A DNA stretch of 10,656 bases, from contig CABUYS010000042.1 in assembly GCA_902495835.1 (NCBI GenBank), positions 1 to 10,656 on the forward strand, given 5' to 3'. Positions 6,231-10,656 of the stretch are shown here, in pieces. The notes below the pieces were generated by a model. That model worked only from the letters and a program-made list of their open reading frames with translations. It did not search any database and was not told where the DNA came from. This stretch comes from an uncultured Oscillospiraceae bacterium. Lineage in GTDB: Bacteria; Bacillota; Clostridia; Oscillospirales; Acutalibacteraceae. The translations under genes were made by a program, and so were the position numbers. How positions within the stretch are numbered: position 1 is the first letter of the stretch; each line of letters opens with the position of its first letter.

Positions 6231-7997
6231 ATGACTGACAATAAAAGCATACTTGAATGGGTAGACAAAATTAAACAAATTGTGACTCCCGATAAAATAG
6301 TCTGGATAGACGGATCCGAAGAACAACTTGAAAGCCTCCGTCAGAAAGCTTGCAAAACAGGCGAAATGATTAAACTCAACAGCGAAAAACTTCCGGGATG
6401 TTATCTTCACAGAACAAATCCTAATGACGTCGCAAGAACAGAAAGCAGAACCTTTATATGCACAAAAACACGCGACGAAGCAGGACCTACCAACAACTGG
6501 TGGGAACCAGAGTATGCATACGAAAAACTTTACGGCATAGCAAAAAACAGCTATAAAGGAAAAACTATGTATATTATCCCCTATTCTATGGGAATGCTTG
6601 AATCTGAGTTTTCAAAAATAGGAGTCGAAATCACGGATTCAATTTACACCGTACTTAACATGGCGATAATGACAAGAATAGGAAAAAAAGTTTTGGATTA
6701 CCTCGGCAACAGTGAAAAATGGGTTAAAGGCCTTCACTGTTCGTGCGATGTAGATGAAGAAAAAAGATATGTATGTCATTTCCCTCAAGACAATTCAATA
6801 ATATCAGTAAATTCCGCATACGGCGGAAACGTTTTGCTGGGTAAAAAATGTTTCGCCTTGAGAATTGCTTCATTTTTAGGTAGAAAAGAAAAATGGCTTG
6901 CCGAACACATGCTCATTTTGGGAATTCAAAAACCTAATGGTGAAACCAAATATATTTGTGCGGCATTTCCTTCGGCTTGCGGAAAAACCAATCTTGCAAT
7001 GCTTATTCCGCCCGAAATATATCGTAAAAAAGGATATAAAATTTGGTGCGTTGGAGATGACATCGCATGGTTAAGAATCGGCAAAGACGGCAGACTTTGG
7101 GCAATAAATCCCGAAAACGGATTTTTCGGCGTAGCTCCGGGAACGAGCAAAAAATCTAATCCAAATGCTTTGGCGTCAACTTCTTCTAATACAATATTTA
7201 CTAATGTGGTTCAGAATTTGGATGATAACACGGTATGGTGGGAAGGCTTGGACAAAAATCCACCCGAAAATGCAATAGACTGGAAAGGCAACCCCTGGAA
7301 CGGCAAAAAATCAAGTGAAAAAGGAGCTCATCCAAACAGCAGATTCACTTCTCCCGCAAAAAATTGCCCTTGCTTAAGCCCTGAATTTGACAACCCTGAA
7401 GGAGTTCCGATTTCAGCTATAATTTTCGGAGGAAGAAGAGCTCAAACCACTCCGTTGGTGTACGAAACTTTCGATTGGAATCACGGCGTATTTACAGGTT
7501 CTTCCATTTCGTCAGAAAGCACCGCCGCGTCTACGGGAAAAATAGGAGTATTAACACACAATCCAATGGCTATGATGCCTTTTTGCGGATACAACATGGG
7601 AGATTATTTCTCTCACTGGATAGAAATGGGTAAACTACTCGGAGAAAATGCTCCTAAAATATTCAGCGTAAACTGGTTCCGAACTGACGAAAACGGCAAG
7701 TTTATGTGGCCCGGATTTGGAGATAATATAAGAGTCTTGGAATGGATTCTAAACAGATGCGAAAACAGTGCAAATGCTAAAAAAACACCTATCGGGTACA
7801 TTCCTTACGCTGAAGATATAAATCTGGAAGAAACTTCCGTTTCTGAAAAATCTCTGGAAAAATTACTGGAAATAGATACTGATTTATGGAAAAAAGAATC
7901 CGATAATATAGAAGAATTCTACAAAATATTTAAAGAACATCTTCCCGATGAATTAAAGAAAGAGCTTACAAATTTAAAAAATCGCTTAGATAAATAA
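6231..7997 (+). CDS. pckG: Phosphoenolpyruvate carboxykinase (GTP)
   Basis: Cytoplasmic enzyme interconverting oxaloacetate plus GTP with PEP, CO2 and GDP (EC 4.1.1.32). 588 residues, within the usual range for the GTP-type enzyme and longer than typical ATP-type enzymes. Diagnostic motifs: RTESRTFIC (residues 69-77), NNWWEP, YIIPYSMG, SAYGGNVLLGKKCFALRIAS, the P-loop FPSACGKTN (246-254) with the hyper-reactive Cys250, GDDIAW (275-280), INPENGFFGVAPGTS (292-306), PISAIIFGGRRAQTTPLVYE and FSVNWFRTDENGKFMWPGFGDNIRVLEW. The direction used by the cell cannot be read from the sequence. Divergent from the PTS operon, it would supply PEP, the PTS phosphate donor, in gluconeogenesis, or consume it in fermentative CO2 fixation. 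The start is supported by a strong ribosome binding site. Confidence 0.97.
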   Translation: MTDNKSILEWVDKIKQIVTPDKIVWIDGSEEQLESLRQKACKTGEMIKLNSEKLPGCYLHRTNPNDVARTESRTFICTKTRDEAGPTNNWWEPEYAYEKLYGIAKNSYKGKTMYIIPYSMGMLESEFSKIGVEITDSIYTVLNMAIMTRIGKKVLDYLGNSEKWVKGLHCSCDVDEEKRYVCHFPQDNSIISVNSAYGGNVLLGKKCFALRIASFLGRKEKWLAEHMLILGIQKPNGETKYICAAFPSACGKTNLAMLIPPEIYRKKGYKIWCVGDDIAWLRIGKDGRLWAINPENGFFGVAPGTSKKSNPNALASTSSNTIFTNVVQNLDDNTVWWEGLDKNPPENAIDWKGNPWNGKKSSEKGAHPNSRFTSPAKNCPCLSPEFDNPEGVPISAIIFGGRRAQTTPLVYETFDWNHGVFTGSSISSESTAASTGKIGVLTHNPMAMMPFCGYNMGDYFSHWIEMGKLLGENAPKIFSVNWFRTDENGKFMWPGFGDNIRVLEWILNRCENSANAKKTPIGYIPYAEDINLEETSVSEKSLEKLLEIDTDLWKKESDNIEEFYKIFKEHLPDELKKELTNLKNRLDK

Positions 7998-8008
7998 TTA
8001 CAAAATTA

Positions 8009-8037
8009 TTGATTTTTCGACAACTATATTTTATAAT
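8009..8037 (+). promoter_or_regulatory. Promoter for the LytR-CpsA-Psr gene
   Basis: TTGATT (8009-8014) and TATAAT (8032-8037) are separated by exactly 17 bp, a good housekeeping-sigma promoter. It sits just after the PEPCK stop codon, so the next gene can be transcribed on its own. No terminator separates the two genes clearly, so read-through from PEPCK is also possible. Confidence 0.65.
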
Positions 8038-8098
8038 TTAAAATTGTTAAAAACTTAGAAAAATAAAGATTACGGCAGTTGAAACCTAAGGGGGATTA

Positions 8099-9211
8099 AT
8101 GAAAAATACATCCGGAAGAAATTCCCGAAGATATTCTGAAAATAACAGAAAATATGTAAAAAAAGAATATATAGATATTTACAGTAACGATTCAAATAAA
8201 CACCAAGAATATGTCGATATATACTCATCGGAAAGAAAAAGAGAAAAGAAAAAATCGTCAAATATCTCCATACTTAAAATAGTGTACTTTAGCTTTTTTG
8301 TGATTTTGGGAATAGTGGGAGGAATGATGATTTATGCGTATAACACTCTTCATTCTTTCAATTACGATGACCTTGGAGAAGGCGACAACAAAAAAACTGA
8401 AATATCTTACGACAACGACGGCGATGAGCTCATAAATGACAACATGATACTTAACATCATGCTGATCGGAAGCGATTCAATGTCGACAGGAGACCACGGG
8501 CGAAGCGATTCTCTCATGGTTTTATCACTGGATTTAAGACATAAAAAGATTAAGGTGACCTCCCTTATGCGTGACATATGGGTTAAAATTCCGGGCCAAG
8601 GGAATGATAGATTAAACGCTGCGTATGCTTACGGCGGTCCAAAACTTACAATAGAAACCATAGAAAAAAACTTCGGAATTTATATTGACAGATATGCTAT
8701 AGTAGACTTTGAAGGTTTTTCCAACATAATAGATGCTCTTGGAGGCATTGATTTGGAACTTAGCTCTGCGGAATGTGCCTATATAAATAAATATTCGGGC
8801 GATAAACATACTTTAAAAGGCTCGGGGATGAAACATTTAACCGGATTGCAAGCACTCCATTATTCCCGTGACCGCAACAGTATAGGTTCAGATTACGACA
8901 GGACCACTCGTCAAAGAAACGTAATAAAAGCTATTGTTTCAACACTTAAAACAGCAAATTTGGCTCAAATCACAGAACTGATTTCTACCGTAGGACCTAT
9001 GGTAACCACGAATTTCAAAACCGCGGAAATAAGCAGACTTGCAACCAAATCTTTGTCATATCTAAACTATAATTTGGAAGAGTTTCGTCTACCGACAAAT
9101 GATAATGTAAGAAATGAAACATATTCTCAAAAAATGGTGTTAGTAATAAATGATATGAATAAGGCCAAAGCGGATTTGTCCAATTTTATATACGAAAATA
9201 ATAATAATTAA
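8099..9211 (+). CDS. LytR-CpsA-Psr (LCP) family cell-wall transferase
   Basis: LCP proteins attach undecaprenyl-linked wall polymers (teichoic acid, capsule) to peptidoglycan outside the membrane. 370 residues: a charged cytoplasmic tail (1-55), one transmembrane helix (about 58-81), a spacer, then the LCP domain (about 117-330). Signature residues are GRSDSLMVLSL (Arg135, Asp137), SLMRDIWVKIPG (Arg158, Asp159), RLNAAYAYGG (Arg171), and HYSRDRNSIGSDYDRTTRQR with the pyrophosphate-binding arginines. The tail carries a duplicated motif, EYIDIYSN (23-30) and EYVDIYSS (37-44). ATG 8099 follows AAGGGGG (8088-8094) by 4 nt. The specific polymer is unknown, and neighbours give no wall-polymer context. 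It has its own promoter and a terminator after the stop. Confidence 0.95.
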   Translation: MKNTSGRNSRRYSENNRKYVKKEYIDIYSNDSNKHQEYVDIYSSERKREKKKSSNISILKIVYFSFFVILGIVGGMMIYAYNTLHSFNYDDLGEGDNKKTEISYDNDGDELINDNMILNIMLIGSDSMSTGDHGRSDSLMVLSLDLRHKKIKVTSLMRDIWVKIPGQGNDRLNAAYAYGGPKLTIETIEKNFGIYIDRYAIVDFEGFSNIIDALGGIDLELSSAECAYINKYSGDKHTLKGSGMKHLTGLQALHYSRDRNSIGSDYDRTTRQRNVIKAIVSTLKTANLAQITELISTVGPMVTTNFKTAEISRLATKSLSYLNYNLEEFRLPTNDNVRNETYSQKMVLVINDMNKAKADLSNFIYENNNN

Positions 9212-9217
9212 TAAATT

Positions 9218-9260
9218 AAACCCTTCTTTCTAAAGCTGTTAGAGCTTCAAAGGAGGGTTT
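9218..9260. terminator. Strong hairpin terminator, probably bidirectional
   Basis: AAACCCTTCTTT (9218-9229) pairs with AAAGGAGGGTTT (9249-9260) over 12 bp with one G-T wobble, and an inner AAGCT/AGCTT pair extends it. It starts 7 bp after the LCP stop codon, and T-rich sequence follows on both strands. It therefore probably also ends transcription of the convergent small membrane-protein gene. Confidence 0.8.
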
Positions 9261-9326
9261 ATTAATTTAAAGTTTTTTATTAGTGTAAATAAATATCACA
9301 ATCTAAAAATATAAGTACAACTCTAA

Positions 9327-9707
9327 TTATTTTAAACGATTTAATAAAATATAGCACAGAGAAAGAAACAAAGTTACGATATATATAAAAATTACCGACG
9401 TATAATTATGTTCTCCGATTCCAACAAATAAAAAACTGTCAAATAAAATCATTATCGATATACAAGAATATTTAGCAATTAAAACTGCATTAACTTCCAC
9501 ATTTTTTGTAATATTATTAAAATACAAAGTATTAAAAAGTAATCCCAGTCCAAGTGTTAAAAACGTCAAAAATACATGAATTGATTCGGAATCATAAAAA
9601 ACAGCTAAAAGACCTACGATCAAAAAACTCTCTATTGAAATAATTAAATATAAAATTTTAATTAATTTATAAATTTTCTTCGCGTTATTATTAATAAAAT
9701 TAAGCAT
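9327..9707 (-). CDS. Small four-helix membrane protein of unknown function
   Basis: 126 residues, almost entirely hydrophobic, with four predicted membrane helices at about 15-38, 43-63, 74-95 and 101-122. The ends are positively charged (NNNAKKIYKLIK at the start, LNRLK at the end). I do not recognise a family and see no catalytic motif. The reading frame is supported by a good promoter 38 bp upstream on the same strand and by a shared convergent terminator. The ribosome binding site is weak (AGAAG about 10 nt upstream). A helper, immunity or small-transporter role cannot be told apart. Confidence 0.75.
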   Translation of the reverse strand: MLNFINNNAKKIYKLIKILYLIISIESFLIVGLLAVFYDSESIHVFLTFLTLGLGLLFNTLYFNNITKNVEVNAVLIAKYSCISIMILFDSFLFVGIGEHNYTSVIFIYIVTLFLSLCYILLNRLK

Positions 9708-9744
9708 AATTTAGTTCTTCTTTCTATTAAACTAATTCGATAAA

Positions 9745-9773
9745 ATTATACCATCGCATTATTAAGAGTACAA
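9745..9773 (-). promoter_or_regulatory. Promoter for the small membrane-protein gene
   Basis: On the minus strand TTGTAC (9768-9773) and TATAAT (9745-9750) are 17 bp apart, and TGG directly before the hexamer makes an extended -10. It is the best-formed promoter in the window and supports the neighbouring ORF as a real gene. Confidence 0.75.
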
Positions 9774-9791
9774 TCTAGCATTACTTTCAGT

Positions 9792-9827
9792 AATATGAAG
9801 CTATATTTGAAAAATAATAGCCATATT
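9792..9827. repeat. Bulged inverted repeat of unknown role
   Basis: AATATG-AA-GCTAT (9792-9804) pairs with ATAGC-CATATT (9817-9827), giving 11 bp with a two-base bulge and a 12-nt loop. No U-tract follows on either transcript side, so it is not an obvious terminator. It lies about 20 bp upstream of the membrane-protein promoter. Confidence 0.4.
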
Positions 9828-9975
9828 CAAAAAAATATAAATATATAGTAAATGATTTAGTTACTTTATATTTAATTTACAAACACATACTGGGCATTTA
9901 GAGTCTTTCCAGTTTAACCGAGTAATTTTTGGTACACTAAAGATCCACCCATATAGCGGTTAGTGTTTCTCTTTC

Positions 9976-10024
9976 GGGCATAGCCCTAATACTACTGGCA
10001 AGCCACAAGTAGCTTACTTGCCAG
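9976..10024 (-). other. Structured 3' non-coding region of the IS
   Basis: GGGC-ATA-GCCC (9976-9986) and CTGGCAAG/CTTGCCAG (9995-10002 and 10017-10024) form two clear stems just after the tnpA remnant. Copy 1 has AGCCT/AGGCT (1306-1310 and 1321-1325) at the equivalent place. This could be a structured 3' tail or a transposon-encoded RNA; which one cannot be told here. Confidence 0.5.
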
Positions 10025-10050
10025 CCCGACAGCTCTGCACTTATTACTTG

Positions 10051-10271
10051 CTACCCTTTAAAAGGGTCTTTTAGATTAAATAAACTTAATTATTCACTTT
10101 CTCGATCTTGTTTTAACTGGTTTTTTATGTATTCCTCTATTTTTGCATTTTTTCTGCCTTGTCCACATAATAACATTTGCACTAAATTTATCGATTCCTA
10201 TATGCAAATTTCATGTTTACAAACCTCTGAAATATCATTAAACTGTTTTTTCCTTTAGAAGTTTTCAGATT
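10051..10271 (-). pseudogene. tnpA: TnpA (Y1 transposase) C-terminal remnant
   Basis: The minus strand reads KGKNSLMIFQRFVNMKFAYR, then NR-stop-I-stop-CKCYYVD. After a small frameshift it continues as GRKNAKIEEYIKNQLKQD, RESE-stop-LSLF and NLKDPFKG-stop. This is the C-terminal third of IS200/IS605 TnpA (compare GKSSLMIF, NRQFWCKGYYVDTVG, EYIKNQLKED and EQLSLF). In-frame stops lie at 10188-10190, 10182-10184 and 10090-10092, and each fits a C-to-T or G-to-A decay of a Gln or Trp codon. The catalytic HUH part is deleted. Confidence 0.85.
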
Positions 10272-10329
10272 GCCGGTTTAAAATAAATTTTTGTATTTAT
10301 TATATTTATTACACCGCTTAAGCTTTACT

Positions 10330-10348
10330 GAACCACGCGGACTTTCGC
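10330..10348 (-). repeat. IS left-end repeat, copy 2
   Basis: GAACCACGCGGACTTTCGC on the plus strand matches the reverse complement of 989-1007 at 18 of 19 positions. Here the hairpin it belongs to is intact (6-bp stem CACGCG/CGCGTG, 10334-10351). Confidence 0.8.
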
Positions 10349-10356
10349 GTGATTTT

Positions 10357-10584
10357 TTAAATATAAAAAATTTTGTATAAGGCACATTTAATGAGGCAGA
10401 TTGTTTTTAATACAAACATCTTTACACACAATAAAATTAAAAAATCCATTAGACAAACCAAAGTTTTCGTTTCATGGAAACATGGTAAAGCGAACCACCT
10501 CAAATCCAAACCCTACTCTACATGATAAAATCAAAACTATATCAAATAAATTCAAGTGTTTATACAGTAGAATATGATAAAAAT
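10357..10584. other. AT-rich gene-less stretch right of the IS remnant
   Basis: No plausible gene, promoter of quality or terminator is visible. It lies downstream of the gene ending at 10585 and outside the left end of IS copy 2. Apart from a small CATGGAAACATG palindrome-like motif near 10475 I see nothing in it. Confidence 0.4.
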
Positions 10585-10656
10585 TTACTCTTCAAATTCA
10601 AACTGAAAAGGTTCTAATAATATTCCTGTACTGAAATAAATTCCTCCCAATTCGAA
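10585..10656 (-). CDS. C-terminal end of an unidentified gene (5' part outside window)
   Basis: The last 23 codons plus TAA of a minus-strand frame that stays open to the right edge. The peptide contains LGGIYFSTGILLEPF and ends acidic, FEFEE. The composition is protein-like, but the piece is too short to assign a family. It could also be a chance open frame. Confidence 0.45.
   Translation of the reverse strand, partial: FELGGIYFSTGILLEPFQFEFEE

Larger units (their letters stand above)
9936..10356 (-). mobile_element. Decayed IS200/IS605-family element, copy 2
   Basis: Reading the minus strand, the order is a left-end hairpin (10334-10351, CACGCG/CGCGTG), a leader, a broken tnpA C-terminus (10051-10271), a 3' region with several stems and a decayed right end near 9937-9978. 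It aligns with copy 1 at both ends and in the leader but keeps a different part of tnpA, so the two copies decayed independently. The leader joins the TnpA C-terminal coding region near 10252-10260, at a short CTAAA(A)G-like repeat, which looks like an internal deletion junction. Confidence 0.78.

Noticed and set aside
6174..8809. Minus-strand open frames overlapping the PEPCK and LCP genes
   Set aside because: They are antisense shadows of genes with clear family motifs and lack start signals.
9900..10080. Structured region as a tRNA or riboswitch
   Set aside because: No T-loop (GGTTCRAATCC-type) or anticodon arm is present. The stems fall within the 3' region of an IS relic that is partly matched in copy 1.
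10334..10360. Hairpin plus T-run as an intrinsic terminator
   Set aside because: It matches the left-end repeat of IS copy 1 (989-1007) in orientation and distance to the tnpA remnant, so it is better read as the IS left-end hairpin. It may still terminate incidentally.

Overview
The window looks like chromosome from a low-GC Gram-positive bacterium (Bacillota, Clostridia/Tissierellia-like). The evidence is AT-rich DNA, AAGGAG-type ribosome binding sites, extended -10 promoters and a LytR-CpsA-Psr cell-wall protein. No species can be named from the sequence alone.

Left edge (1-856): the 3' part of a gene that begins outside the window. It encodes a Ser/Pro-rich tandem-repeat segment followed by an all-helical domain that I read as a cyclin box, a fold typical of eukaryotic CDK regulators. 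This is the most unusual gene here. It ends in two candidate hairpin terminators.

985-1395: a decayed IS200/IS605-family insertion sequence (tnpA on +). A second decayed copy of the same element lies at about 9936-10356 with tnpA on -. The two copies share their left-end and right-end sequences and face each other across about 8.9 kb.

1419-5749 (- strand): a complete glucose-type phosphotransferase system in the order ptsH (HPr), ptsI (Enzyme I), crr-like IIA and ptsG-like IICB. Phosphate would pass from PEP to EI His188, HPr His15, IIA His, IIB Cys and then sugar. HPr is odd: the regulatory Ser46 is Gly, and there is a 40-residue acidic/Asn-rich C-terminal tail.

5750-6230: a divergent intergenic region with promoters for both sides. 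6231-7997 (+): GTP-dependent PEP carboxykinase, which makes or consumes the PEP that powers the neighbouring PTS. 8099-9211 (+): a LytR-CpsA-Psr transferase with its own good promoter, ending at a strong hairpin terminator. 9327-9707 (-): a small four-helix membrane protein of unknown function with a well-formed extended -10 promoter. The right edge (10585-10656, -) holds the last 23 codons of an unidentified gene. I saw no tRNA, rRNA or CRISPR array.
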